A DNA stretch of 64,000 nt from an uncultured Oscillospiraceae bacterium (GTDB taxonomy: Bacteria > Bacillota > Clostridia > Oscillospirales > Oscillospiraceae). The DNA lies in contig CAKTIE010000006.1 in NCBI GenBank assembly GCA_934565655.1, positions 1 through 64,000 on the forward strand. Reading direction: 5' to 3'. The notes beneath the pieces are model-generated. The model saw nothing but the letters and a program-made list of their open reading frames with translations. It was not told the DNA's origin and ran no database searches. Of this stretch, positions 23,863 to 32,449 are shown piece by piece; position 1 is the stretch's first letter; every line of letters starts with the position of its first letter. A program made the translations under genes and the position numbers.

Positions 23863-25823
23863 TGACAACATTTGCTCTGTTGGCCGTTGTGCTGCTGCCG
23901 GTGCTGTCGGCGCTGGTCATTGCTCTGCTGCCGGATCGCCACGATGACGGAAAGCAGTTGGGCGCGCTGTCCATCGTGTTCACGCTGCTGACGCTGCTGG
24001 CCATGGTGTATGTGGCCGCCGCTGCCGACGGCTCCACCGTCACCGTTCCGGTGATGCGCCTGAGCTTCTGGGCCGGCGGGTTCCAGAAGCTGTACGGCAT
24101 TGTGGTATGCTTCATGTGGTTCGTCTCGGCCCTGCTGAGTCCCCAGTATTTCCACGGCCACCATCACCTGAAGCGGTACTATTTCTTCTTCCTGATCTGC
24201 CTGGGCTTCACGGCGGGCGTGTTCCTGTCCGCCGACCTGTATACCACCTTCCTGTTCTTCGAGCTGATGTCCCTCAGCTCCTATGTGTGGGTGGTGCAGG
24301 AGGAGACCCCCGACGCCATGGACGCCGGCAAGACCTACCTGACCATTGCGGTGCTGGGCGGTCTGGTAACGCTGATGGGCCTGTTCCTGCTGTATAACGC
24401 CACCGGTACGCTGGTGATCGCGGGGCTGCACGACGCCGTGGCCTCCATGGAGCGCAGCCGCCTGTGGGCCGCCGCCCTGTGCATCCTGTTCGGCTTTGCC
24501 GCCAAGGCGGGCCTGTTCTCGGTGCATATCTGGCTTCCCAAGGCCCATCCGGTGGCCCCTGCCCCTGCCTCCGCCCTGCTGAGCGGCGTGCTGACCAAGG
24601 CCGGTATCTTCGGCGTACTGCTGCTGACCGGTCAGGTGCTGACGGGCGACCACAGCTGGGGCATGCTGCTGCTTGTGCTGGGCGCCATCACCATGGTGCT
24701 GGGCGCGGTGCTGGCGGTGTTCTCCACCAATCTCAAGTACATTCTGGCCTGCTCCTCCCTGTCCCAGATCGGTTTTATCACCGTGGGCGCATCCATGCTG
24801 TGCCTGCTGGGCGAGCATAACGCGCTGGCCGCCAACGGCACGGTGCTGTACATGATGAACCACTCGCTGGTGAAGCTGGCGCTGTTCCTTTTCGCCGGTG
24901 TGGTGTATTACAACACTCACGCGCTGGATCTCAACGACATCAAGGGCTTCGGCCGGGGCAAGCCGCTGCTGCATGTGCTGTTCCTGTGCGGCGCCTGCTC
25001 GCTGGCGGGTATTCCGGGCTTCCTGGGCTATCTCAGCAAGACGCTGGTGCATGAGGCGCTGGTAGAATACGCCCACATGAGCGGCATGACTCTCATCACC
25101 GTGGTGGAGTGGCTGTTCCTGTTCTCCGGCGGTCTGACGGCGGCGTATCTCACCAAGATCTATGTGGCCATCTTCTGGCAGAAGGGCAAGGAATACGGTA
25201 AACAGTGGGGTAAACCCCTGTCGGTCATCGCCCTGTGCCTGGCAGCCGTGGCGCTGCCGGTGCTGGGTCTGACGCCCCACGCCATTGCCGAGAGGATCAG
25301 CGGCGCCACGCTGGACTTCACCGGCGGGCACGCCTTCGACCACGCCATCCACTACTTCGCGTGGACGAATCTCAAGGGCGTGGTGATCTCGCTGGCCATC
25401 GGCATGATCGTGTACTTCCTGTTCATCCGCAAGGTGCTGATGACCAAGGAGGGCTTCTACCTCAGCCGCTGGCCCAAGTGGCTCAGTCTGGAGGACAGCG
25501 TCTACAAGCCCTTCTTCCGCGCACTGTTCGCGGTGGTTGGCGTGGTGTGCCGCATCGCCTGCGACGCCTTCGACGTGGTGGTGCTGGCGGTACAGCGGGT
25601 GCTGCTGCGGTACAGTAAGGAGAAGGAGACCCAGTCCTACTCCCCGCTGGTGCAGGCCATTGCCCGCCAGAGCGGCGACAAGGCCGCCCAGGAGGCCGCC
25701 GACCGGCTGGATACCAAGCAGGATCTACTGGACCGCATGACCCACAGCCTGTCCTTCGGCCTGCTGATGACATGCCTGGGCTTGTGCGTAGTGCTGACGG
25801 TCGTGATCTGCCATGTGTTTTAA
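23862..25823 (+). CDS. Proton-conducting ND-type subunit 4 with C-terminal extension
   Basis: 653 aa, the longest of the set. The core shows FFELMSLSSYVWVV (key Glu), HIWLPKAHPVAPAPASALLSG and VLTKAGIFGVL. Beyond about residue 500 it continues for 150 residues: an amphipathic, charged segment (RYSKEKETQSYSPLVQAIA, later AAQEAADRLDTKQD) and a last helix LLMTCLGLCVVLTVVICHVF. This layout recalls NuoL, whose lateral helix runs along the other antiporter subunits and is anchored by a final helix, so it may occupy the distal, MrpA/NuoL-like place. Overlap of the start with the previous stop supports coupling. Confidence 0.85.
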   Translation: MTTFALLAVVLLPVLSALVIALLPDRHDDGKQLGALSIVFTLLTLLAMVYVAAAADGSTVTVPVMRLSFWAGGFQKLYGIVVCFMWFVSALLSPQYFHGHHHLKRYYFFFLICLGFTAGVFLSADLYTTFLFFELMSLSSYVWVVQEETPDAMDAGKTYLTIAVLGGLVTLMGLFLLYNATGTLVIAGLHDAVASMERSRLWAAALCILFGFAAKAGLFSVHIWLPKAHPVAPAPASALLSGVLTKAGIFGVLLLTGQVLTGDHSWGMLLLVLGAITMVLGAVLAVFSTNLKYILACSSLSQIGFITVGASMLCLLGEHNALAANGTVLYMMNHSLVKLALFLFAGVVYYNTHALDLNDIKGFGRGKPLLHVLFLCGACSLAGIPGFLGYLSKTLVHEALVEYAHMSGMTLITVVEWLFLFSGGLTAAYLTKIYVAIFWQKGKEYGKQWGKPLSVIALCLAAVALPVLGLTPHAIAERISGATLDFTGGHAFDHAIHYFAWTNLKGVVISLAIGMIVYFLFIRKVLMTKEGFYLSRWPKWLSLEDSVYKPFFRALFAVVGVVCRIACDAFDVVVLAVQRVLLRYSKEKETQSYSPLVQAIARQSGDKAAQEAADRLDTKQDLLDRMTHSLSFGLLMTCLGLCVVLTVVICHVF

Positions 25824-25858
25824 ACTGGCATGAAATCTGACGATTTCATTGCCAAACA

Positions 25859-25901
25859 GCATAAAAAATGTCCTCCCCTTTGGGGAGGACATTTTTTATG
25901 C
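25859..25901. terminator. Bidirectional terminator
   Basis: GCATAAAAAATGTCCTCCCC-TTTG-GGGAGGACATTTTTTATGC, between the antiporter operon and ygfK. A second imperfect hairpin (TGGCATGAAATC / GATTTCATTGCCA, 25827-25855) lies just before it. Confidence 0.93.
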
Positions 25902-25913
25902 GCTTGCGATCGG

Positions 25914-28868
25914 TTACGCGAACAGGTAGCCGTACTTGTCGCGGAGGGTGACGATCAGCGTCTCCAGATCGGCAGGCAGGCCGTTGCTGGCGTCGCCCAG
26001 ATCGTAGTCCTTGGGCTCACCGAAGGTGCGGACGCGAACCTTGTCGCCGCCCAGGAACAGCACGCCTGCGTTGTGGGAATCCACCATATCCTCAGCGGTC
26101 TGGAACAGGGTGAACTTATCGTGGCAGGGCTCGGAGACGTAGGGGCAGAACTGGGTGCAGTTGCCGCACTCGTTGCACATCTTGTCCACATGGACAATCT
26201 GGTGCTTGCCGTCGGCCATGGCGATGGCCACATTGGCGCGGTTGGGGCAGGAATCCACACAGTTCTCGCACAGCGTCTTGCACTGCAGGCAGCGCTGGCC
26301 CTCCTGGCAGGGATACTCCGCCATCTTCAGCACGCCCTTCTTGGCGGCGGCGTCAGCGATGGTGACATAGGCCTGCGCGGGGATCTCGTAAGTATGGGGC
26401 GCGCCGATGACCTCGGCGGCGAAGGCGGCGGCATCGGCAATGCCCTCCACCACGGTGGCGGGGCCGCGGGTAGCGTCACCGGCGGCGTACACGCCCTCGA
26501 TATTGGTCTTGAAGGCGGGACGGCCCTTCTTATCCAGCTCGATGCCGTTGGCGGCCATGAGCGCGTCGTCCACCTGCTCGCCCACGGCGGAGATCACCAG
26601 ATCGCAGGGGATGTCGAAGAACTCACCGCTGCCCACGGGGCTGCGGCGGCCGGAGGCGTCAGCCTCGCCCAGCACCATCTTCTCGCAGGTGAGGACGCCG
26701 TCGGCCTGCTTCACAGGAGCGGCCAGCTCAGCGAACACCACGCCGTCAGCCAGCGCCAGCGCCAGCTCATGCTCGTCGGCGGGCATGTACTTGCGGGTAC
26801 GGCGATAGACCAGCGTCACGTTCCTGGCGCCGCTGCGCTTGGCAAGGCGGGCCGCATCCATGGCGGTGTTGCCGCCGCCGATCACGGCGACGTTGCCGGC
26901 CACGGAGATGTTGCCGGCCTTCACGCCCTTCATCCACTGGATGGTGCCGGCAACGTCGCCTGCGATATCCAGCTTGCCGGGCTTCCATGCGCCCACGGCG
27001 AACAGGATGTGGGTATAGCCCTGCTGCTTCAGCTCGGTCACGGAGGGCGCGGGCGCGCCGCACTTGACCTCAACGCCGTACTTCTCCATCATGGCGATGT
27101 CCTTGGCGATGGTCTCGTTGGCGATACGGAAGCTGGGGATGACGTGACGGGGCACGCCGCCCAGCTCCTTCTCACGCTCGAAGATAGTGACGGCGATACC
27201 GGCGCGGGCCAGGAAGTTGGCGGCAGCAATACCGGTGGGGCCGCCGCCGATGATGGCGGCCTTCTTGCCGGAGATCTTCTCGGTGGGACGGATGCTGGCC
27301 ATGACGGCGCTGTAACCGTTCCTGGCGGCCACCAGCTTGGCGTCACGGATGTGGACGGACTCCTCATAGAAGTTGCGGGAGCACTTGGTCTGGCAGCGGT
27401 GGGCACAGATGGTGCCGGTCAGGAAGGGCAGGGGGTTCTTCTCGCAGATGAGCTTCAGGGCCGGGCCGTATAGGCCCTTGTTCACCAGCTCCAGATACTC
27501 GGGGATGTCCTGGGCGATGGGGCAGCCGCCCTTGCAGGGCGCGCTGAAGCAGTCGATCCAGGGTACGCTCTTCTCGCTCTTGCGGCTGGGCAGGGGCTTG
27601 ATGGGCTTGACGTGGTGAACGTCGGTGTGGCTGGCGGTGCTCATCTCGCAGATGGCCTGGGTATCGGTGCCGCAGAAGGGCTTGTAGGTCATGTGCTCCA
27701 CCTTCTCCACCATCTGGAGCAGGCGGTTGTAGCCGCCGGGCTTCAGGATCGTGGTGGCCACGGTGATGGGCCAGATACCGGCTGCAAACAGCTTGTCGCA
27801 GTTGAAGTACTCCGCGCCGCCGGCGAAGGAGATGCGCATCTTGCCCTTGAACTGGCGGGAAATGCGGTGGCACATCTCGATGGTCAGGGGGAACAGGGAG
27901 CGGCCGGACATGTACATCTCGTCATTGGGCAACTCGCCGCGGGTGGTGTCCACCGGGAAGGTGTTGCTGAGCTTCAGGCCGAACTCCAGGCCGCAGCTGT
28001 CAGCCAGCGCCTGCAGCCGCTCGAACATAGGAACGGCGTCGGCCCACTGGAGATCCTCGTTGAAGTGGTGCTCATCAAACACGATATAGTCGTAGCCCAT
28101 GCTGTCCAGCGTGCGGCGTGCGGTCTCGTAGCCCAGAATGGTGGGGTTGCACTTGACGAAGGTGTGCAGGTGCTTCTCGGAGATCAGATAGCTGGCGATG
28201 CGCTCGATCTCATCGGGGGGACAGCCGTGCAGGGTGGACACGGTGACGCTGCGGCTGACGCGGGGATCAATGGCGTCGATGTAGGCGCTCTCCTCCGGGA
28301 ACAGCTCCTTCAGAACGGCCTTGCACTCGCCGAAGATGGCGGTCTTGGTGGCGTCCTTCATGCCCTCGATATAGGTGTTGACCTTGTCGCCCTTGATGCC
28401 TTCCAGATCATAGCCCACGGACATGTTGAACACGAAGCCGTTGGGGTCGCCCAGACCATATACCTTGCTGAGCACCTTCAGGGCGCACCAGGCCTTGATA
28501 TACTCGTCCATGGCCTGGGGAACGGTCAGCTCGGTGGACCACTCCTGGTTGTAGCCCTCGTCATTGGCCAGAATGCAGGGACGGGGCACACAGGCGGCCA
28601 GATCGGCGCCGTCCATCTTCTGGACGGTCTTGACCTCGAAGAAGCGGGCGCCGGCCATATAGGCGGCGATGATGTTCTGGGCCAGCTGGCTGTTGGGGCC
28701 TGCGGCGGGGCCGAAGGGGGTCTCAATCCGCTCGCCGAAGATGGGCAGGGACTTGCCGGTGGCGTGATAGGCCTTGCGGACGCCGAAGATCTCGCCGCAG
28801 TTGGCGTACTCGGTGACCACCCAGTTCATCAGGGATTTAAAGGGAATGGGATACATTTTTTCAGACAT
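25914..28868 (-). CDS. ygfK: YgfK family putative selenate reductase subunit
   Basis: 984-aa iron-sulfur flavoprotein. Order: a dihydroorotate-dehydrogenase-like barrel (about 1-420, with TPFGPAAGPNSQLAQNI); a cysteine-rich segment of the GltD small-subunit type, CFSAPCKGGCP and CAHRCQTKCSRNF (about 440-500); an FAD/NAD disulfide-reductase domain with AAIIGGGPTGIAAANFLARAG and VAVIGGGNTAMDAARLA; and a C-terminal ferredoxin part with CLQCKTLCENCVDSCP and CNECGNCTQFCP. It matches TIGR03315. In E. coli it belongs to the xdhD-ssnA region, and in gut bacteria to gene sets induced by uric acid (established knowledge). Its role here in purine breakdown is inferred. AAGGAGGAGA precedes the ATG. Confidence 0.93.
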   Translation of the reverse strand: MSEKMYPIPFKSLMNWVVTEYANCGEIFGVRKAYHATGKSLPIFGERIETPFGPAAGPNSQLAQNIIAAYMAGARFFEVKTVQKMDGADLAACVPRPCILANDEGYNQEWSTELTVPQAMDEYIKAWCALKVLSKVYGLGDPNGFVFNMSVGYDLEGIKGDKVNTYIEGMKDATKTAIFGECKAVLKELFPEESAYIDAIDPRVSRSVTVSTLHGCPPDEIERIASYLISEKHLHTFVKCNPTILGYETARRTLDSMGYDYIVFDEHHFNEDLQWADAVPMFERLQALADSCGLEFGLKLSNTFPVDTTRGELPNDEMYMSGRSLFPLTIEMCHRISRQFKGKMRISFAGGAEYFNCDKLFAAGIWPITVATTILKPGGYNRLLQMVEKVEHMTYKPFCGTDTQAICEMSTASHTDVHHVKPIKPLPSRKSEKSVPWIDCFSAPCKGGCPIAQDIPEYLELVNKGLYGPALKLICEKNPLPFLTGTICAHRCQTKCSRNFYEESVHIRDAKLVAARNGYSAVMASIRPTEKISGKKAAIIGGGPTGIAAANFLARAGIAVTIFEREKELGGVPRHVIPSFRIANETIAKDIAMMEKYGVEVKCGAPAPSVTELKQQGYTHILFAVGAWKPGKLDIAGDVAGTIQWMKGVKAGNISVAGNVAVIGGGNTAMDAARLAKRSGARNVTLVYRRTRKYMPADEHELALALADGVVFAELAAPVKQADGVLTCEKMVLGEADASGRRSPVGSGEFFDIPCDLVISAVGEQVDDALMAANGIELDKKGRPAFKTNIEGVYAAGDATRGPATVVEGIADAAAFAAEVIGAPHTYEIPAQAYVTIADAAAKKGVLKMAEYPCQEGQRCLQCKTLCENCVDSCPNRANVAIAMADGKHQIVHVDKMCNECGNCTQFCPYVSEPCHDKFTLFQTAEDMVDSHNAGVLFLGGDKVRVRTFGEPKDYDLGDASNGLPADLETLIVTLRDKYGYLFA

Positions 28869-29066
28869 GGGATCTCCTCCTTGTCGTTATTCGGAATAGT
28901 ATTCGTCCTCCGCCCAACAGGCGGGGTTCTCGTCAATATATTGCCAGATACGGAGATAGTCCGCCTCAGTGCGGATGACGTGGTCGTAAAAGGATGTTTG
29001 CCATATGGAGTATCCAAGTTCGCGGGTAACCATTGCCTTGACGGATCGGACGATATCCGAAAGTGT

Positions 29067-29094
29067 CGTAGGGCGGGGTGCCCTCACCCCGCCG
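29067..29094 (+). repeat. REP-like palindrome inside the RAYT gene
   Basis: CGTAGGGCGGGGTGCCCTCA then CCCCGCCG. Plus orientation, on the strand opposite the gene's sense. It encodes the GGGVRAPRP stretch of the transposase in antisense reading. Confidence 0.75.
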
Positions 29095-29237
29095 CCTGCG
29101 GCAGGCTCAATGGCGACGATCAGATGCACATGGTTGGGCATGATCACAAACGTGTTTATCGAAACATTTGGATATACATCATTCGTCCGAAAAATGTGCT
29201 TTTTAACCACGCGCCCGATATCGGACAATTCCACGCA

Positions 29238-29266
29238 CGGCGGGGTGAGGGCACCCCGCCCTACGG
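29238..29266 (-). repeat. REP-like palindrome inside the RAYT gene, inverted copy
   Basis: Minus strand: CCGTAGGGCGGGGTGCCCTC then ACCCCGCCG. Inverted with respect to 29067-29094, 143 bp away. It encodes VGRGALTPP in the transposase. Confidence 0.75.
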
Positions 29267-29385
29267 AAATGCGGCTCAATATCCTTTTGCGTTTATCGGT
29301 GCATATGGTCACAAAATACCAACCATGGCTGTAATCAAAGCCCTTTAACCGCGGGTGTCTCCGCTGTGGCAATCCTGGCATTTTC

Positions 29386-30729
29386 TCAATAGGTGCGGTG
29401 GTTCAGATCGCCCCAGAGCTTCTTGGCGGCCTCGAGGATATGGGCGTTCTCGGCCTCCTCGTCGATACCCACCAGCACGCGGTCCTTCATCAGCAGCTTA
29501 CCGGCGGCGATGGTGGTCTGGCACTGGCGGCCGGTCATACCGAAGAGCATGTGGCCGTCGATATTCTCGTCGGAGAAGGGGGTGAAGGGCTTGTAGTCCA
29601 TGACGATGATGTCCGCCGCAGCGCCGGCCTTCAGCACGCCCAGCTGCTGGGGGAAGTACTTCTCGCCGATCTTGGCGTTGTTCTTGAACAGCATGTCCGT
29701 GACCTCACACCAGCCCACGTTGGGCAGGCAGTTCTGGCTGCGCTGGGAGCACAGGGCCACCTTGATGGACTCCAGCATATCGTTGGTATAGGCGTCGGTG
29801 CCCATGCCCAGCAGGATGCCCCGCTTATAGAGCTGGATCACCGGGCAGATGCCGATGGCGTTGCCCATGTTGGACTCGGGATTATTGACCACCATGGTGC
29901 CGGTCTCCTTGATGATCTCCATCTCGGCGGTGTTCACATGGATGCAGTGGCCCAGAATGGTCTTTTCGCCCAGAATGCCGTGATCCTGCAGACGCTGCAC
30001 GGGGCGGCGGCCGTAGTTCTGAAGGGAATCGTACACATCGTTCATGCCCTCGGACACATGGATGTGATAGCCGGTGCGGCCGTTGTTGGCCTCTACCATA
30101 CGGTCAAAGGTCTTGTCGGAGATGGTGAACAGGGCGTGGCCGCCGAACATGGCCGCCAGCATGGGATCCTTGCGCTGCTCACACTCGGTGATGAAGTCGG
30201 CGTTCTCCTTGATGGCCTGCAGGCACTTCTCCTCGCCGTCACGGTCGGACACCTCATAGCACAGGCAGGAACGCAGGCCCAGACGCTTGCTCTCCTCGGC
30301 GATGGTGTGCAGCGTGCCGGGGATCTCGCCATAGCTGGCGTGATGGTCGAACACAGTGGTGACGCCCTGCTTGATGGAGTCGATGTACAGCGCGGTGGCG
30401 GATGCGCGGGTGCCGTCCATCATCAGATGGCGGTCGATGGCCCACCATGTGCCGTCCAGCACCTCATAGAAGTTGGTGGGGTTGTTGCCCACGATGCTCA
30501 GGCCGCGGGCCAGCGCGGAATAGATATGGGTATGGGCGTTGATGAGGGCCGGCATGATGACGCCGCCCTTGGCGTCGATGATCTCCGCCTGGGGGTACTT
30601 GGCCCGCAGGGCGGCCTCCTCGCCTACCTCCACGATGTTGGCGCCCTCGTAGGCCACCGCACCGTGCTCGTAATAGCCCTTACCCTCGCTGTCGCGGGTA
30701 ATGAGTCTGCCGTTGGTCACTAAAGTCAT
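29386..30729 (-). CDS. ssnA: Putative aminohydrolase SsnA
   Basis: 447-aa amidohydrolase of the SsnA family (TIGR03314), related to guanine deaminase and chlorohydrolases. Metal-site motifs: ALINAHTHIYSALARG (HxH), GYHIHVSEG, GHCIHVN, and GMGTDAYTNDM (metal Asp). The family occurs beside ygfK, ygfM and xdhD, and in uric-acid-responsive clusters of gut anaerobes. A deamination or ring-opening step in purine catabolism is inferred; the substrate is not proven. ACAGGAGGAAACGACC precedes the start. The transcript has a long structured leader (30730-30893). Confidence 0.93.
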   Translation of the reverse strand: MTLVTNGRLITRDSEGKGYYEHGAVAYEGANIVEVGEEAALRAKYPQAEIIDAKGGVIMPALINAHTHIYSALARGLSIVGNNPTNFYEVLDGTWWAIDRHLMMDGTRASATALYIDSIKQGVTTVFDHHASYGEIPGTLHTIAEESKRLGLRSCLCYEVSDRDGEEKCLQAIKENADFITECEQRKDPMLAAMFGGHALFTISDKTFDRMVEANNGRTGYHIHVSEGMNDVYDSLQNYGRRPVQRLQDHGILGEKTILGHCIHVNTAEMEIIKETGTMVVNNPESNMGNAIGICPVIQLYKRGILLGMGTDAYTNDMLESIKVALCSQRSQNCLPNVGWCEVTDMLFKNNAKIGEKYFPQQLGVLKAGAAADIIVMDYKPFTPFSDENIDGHMLFGMTGRQCQTTIAAGKLLMKDRVLVGIDEEAENAHILEAAKKLWGDLNHRTY

Positions 30730-30893
30730 GGTCGTTTCCTCCTGTAAAAAAGTTCCAATAGACCATCACTGCCGCAAAATGCAAAAAATGTTTCAGACCT
30801 CAACGAAGTCTGAAACACTCAAGCCATTGCGCCGAGTGATAGTTGCAGCCCGTGCGCGAAGCACTTCCTTACAGCTACCAATCTTGGATTGTT
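30730..30893 (-). ncRNA. Structured leader of ssnA, riboswitch-like, class unknown
   Basis: From the predicted start near 30893 the minus-strand RNA can form four hairpins: CAATC-CAA-GATTG (30891-30879); GTAGC/GCTGC (30878-30845) enclosing a GTGC-TTCGC-GCAC stem; CACTC/GAGTG (30838-30816); and an intrinsic terminator (30817-30781). About 50 nt follow before the ssnA start. An AUCACU segment (30840-30835) can also pair with AGUGAU after the terminator. I could not match it to purine, lysine, TPP, SAM, Moco or ykkC classes. It is a candidate attenuator that could sense a purine-related ligand (inference). Confidence 0.5.
30781..30817 (-). terminator. Intrinsic terminator in the ssnA leader
   Basis: Minus strand: TGTTTCAGAC-(9 nt)-GTCTGAAACA followed by a T6 tract. 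It lies upstream of the gene it precedes, so it is an attenuator rather than an end-of-operon signal. Confidence 0.8.
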
Positions 30894-30899
30894 ACCTCT

Positions 30900-30928
30900 A
30901 TTTTACCCGAAACAGCAGCCGGATGCAA
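30900..30928 (-). promoter_or_regulatory. Promoter of ssnA-RAYT-ygfK
   Basis: Minus strand: TTGCAT (30928-30923), 17 bp, TAAAAT (30905-30900). Confidence 0.7.
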
Positions 30929-30993
30929 GTCCTAATTGTACCCTTTTCACGAAAAAATCTCCGATTTTCAACGGGCAGGCCGCAAATTGTATA

Positions 30994-31022
30994 TTGACGT
31001 ACGTCATCTTGTGTGCTATATT
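30994..31022 (+). promoter_or_regulatory. Promoter of the SGNH hydrolase gene
   Basis: TTGACG (30994-30999), 17 bp, TATATT (31017-31022). Confidence 0.8.
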
Positions 31023-31051
31023 AGATGCAAAGATTTGGGAGGTGCCATGTG

Positions 31052-31732
31052 ATGCGCAATGTGTATATTTACGGGGATTCTCTGCTGAAGGCCACCGTGC
31101 CGGACGAGGAGCTGAAATACCATTTTCACCTGCCGGAGATCATGGCCCGCTACCCCTCCGACCGGGTGCAGGTGACCAACCGGGCCAAGATGGGGGCCAC
31201 GGTGTCCAAGGGACTGTCGCTGGTGGAGCATGACGCCCAGCGGGGCCTGGATGCCGACTACGCCCTGATCTGCTACGGCGGCAACGACAGTGACTATGAC
31301 TGGGCCGCCATCGCCGCCGATCCCGAGGGCGACCACCAGCCCCACACCAAGCAGGAGACCTTCCGCCAGACGCTGGGCGATATGCTGAAGGTACTGTATC
31401 AGCAGGGCGTGCAGCCGGTGCTGATGAGCCTGCCGCCCATCGACCCCCGGCGGTATCTGCGCTTTATCTGCCGCAACGGACTGGACAGGAACGCCATCAT
31501 GCGCTGGCTGGGGGACGAGGATATGATCTACCGCCATCAGGAGCTGTACAGCGACACGGTGACGGAGCTGGCCTATGCCAACAATGTACCCCTGATCCAT
31601 GTGCGGCAGGCGTTTCTGGCAGATCACCACATGAACGACCTGCTGTCCGCCGACGGCATCCATCTCACCATGGACGGCTACGGCAAGCTGTTCGACACGC
31701 TGGCCGACTGGCTGCGGCCCAAGCTGGACTGA
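31052..31732 (+). CDS. SGNH/GDSL family hydrolase
   Basis: 226-aa esterase-type protein without a signal peptide. The four SGNH blocks are visible: YIYGDSLLKA (catalytic Ser, block I), the Gly-containing TNRAKMGATV (block II), CYGGNDSDYDW (Asn, block III) and SADGIHLTMDGY (Asp and His, block V). The substrate may be an acylated sugar or lipid, but is unknown. ATG 31052 is preferred to an ATG at 31025 because GGGAGG falls between them; a GTG at 31049 is also possible. It is monocistronic, between its own promoter and a strong terminator. Confidence 0.85.
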   Translation: MRNVYIYGDSLLKATVPDEELKYHFHLPEIMARYPSDRVQVTNRAKMGATVSKGLSLVEHDAQRGLDADYALICYGGNDSDYDWAAIAADPEGDHQPHTKQETFRQTLGDMLKVLYQQGVQPVLMSLPPIDPRRYLRFICRNGLDRNAIMRWLGDEDMIYRHQELYSDTVTELAYANNVPLIHVRQAFLADHHMNDLLSADGIHLTMDGYGKLFDTLADWLRPKLD

Positions 31733-31750
31733 CCCGCCGCCTATCCACAT

Positions 31751-31788
31751 AACCGAAAAGCCCCGCCTTACGGCGGGGCTTTTCGGTT
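31751..31788. terminator. Bidirectional terminator
   Basis: AACCGAAAAGCCCCGCC-TTAC-GGCGGGGCTTTTCGGTT between convergent genes. Confidence 0.92.
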
Positions 31789-31847
31789 GACAACATGTTT
31801 GTTACACACCGTCAAATAACGCAAAGCAGAGAGCAGAAGAAAGCTTT

Positions 31848-32408
31848 TTATTTCGCGGCCAGCAAATCCTCGCCCGTCAGATACTTCTTCAGGGGCTTGT
31901 AGGCCACGGCAAACACCACCAGTGTGATGGCAATGTTGGGCAGCATGTAGGCCAGGTTATACAGCAGGGAGTAGAACCAGGGAGACTTCATGGTCATGCC
32001 GAAGAACACGTCGGGCATATACTCGGCCCAGATGGTGGCGCCCACCACATAGTGTACCAGGAAGCGGGCAAAACCGGCGATCAGCGTACCGGTGAAAACG
32101 CCGCTCTTCTTGCGGGCCACCAGACCAGCAAAGCCCAGCACCGTGAATGCCAGCAGATAGTCGCCGATAATGGACTGCCAGCCGATGGCGAAGCCGCCGT
32201 CAAACACGAACTGCAGCACGCCGAAAACAAAGCCGCTCAGCAGGCCGGGCCCAAGGCCCCAGCGCACGGCGTACAGCACCAGCGGAACCATGGACAGCAC
32301 GACGCTGCCGCCCCAGGGCATCTCCCACAGCTTGATAAAGCTGAGGATCTCGGCCACAGCCACCAGAACAGCGCCCTCGCACAGGGCACGAAGCTTCATG
32401 TGATTCAT
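31848..32408 (-). CDS. thiT: Energy-coupled thiamine transporter ThiT
   Basis: 186-aa ECF-type S component that binds thiamine and associates with a shared ECF module (not in this window). It has six hydrophobic segments, and the N-terminal ALCEGAVLVAVAEILSFIK followed by WEMPWGGSVVLSMVPLV fits the ThiT (YuaJ) family, with GYIGDYLLA-like sequence (IIGDYLLAFTVLGFAGL) further on. AGGAGGTAACAAC precedes the ATG. A TPP riboswitch and terminator lie immediately upstream, which confirms the thiamine assignment. Confidence 0.95.
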   Translation of the reverse strand: MNHMKLRALCEGAVLVAVAEILSFIKLWEMPWGGSVVLSMVPLVLYAVRWGLGPGLLSGFVFGVLQFVFDGGFAIGWQSIIGDYLLAFTVLGFAGLVARKKSGVFTGTLIAGFARFLVHYVVGATIWAEYMPDVFFGMTMKSPWFYSLLYNLAYMLPNIAITLVVFAVAYKPLKKYLTGEDLLAAK

Positions 32409-32449
32409 TGTTGTTACCTCCTAAGAAAACATGCTCTGTCCGGAGGCGG

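Larger units (their letters stand above)
28887..29381 (-). mobile_element. REP-associated tyrosine transposase (RAYT, TnpA_REP)
   Basis: 164-aa Y1-type HUH transposase. Visible motifs: GFDYSHGWYFVTICTDKRKR (N-terminal strand), the HUH pair in MPNHVHLIV, and a C-terminal helix with candidate catalytic Tyr residues in TEADYLRIWQYIDENP. It acts on single-stranded REP sequences in known cases. Two REP palindromes (29067-29094 and 29238-29266) lie inside the coding sequence, encoding VGRGALTPP and GGGVRAPRP. The gene starts four bases after the ssnA stop and ends 18 bp before ygfK, so it has inserted in, or been captured by, this operon. The ribosome binding site is weak. Confidence 0.88.

Noticed and set aside
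19346..25352. Long minus-strand open frames of about 490-560 codons under the antiporter operon
   Set aside because: Their His/Gln/Gly/Arg-rich translations mirror third-codon GC of the real membrane-protein genes; no start sites or family motifs.
16678..25823. Membrane-bound hydrogenase or complex I
   Set aside because: Gene order resembles Mbh, but no NiFe catalytic subunit, NuoB/C/D or ferredoxin-type subunit is present in the operon.
30781..30905. Lysine riboswitch for the ssnA leader
   Set aside because: The 5' AGAGGT start is similar, but the long five-helix layout and the GCCGAAG core are missing.
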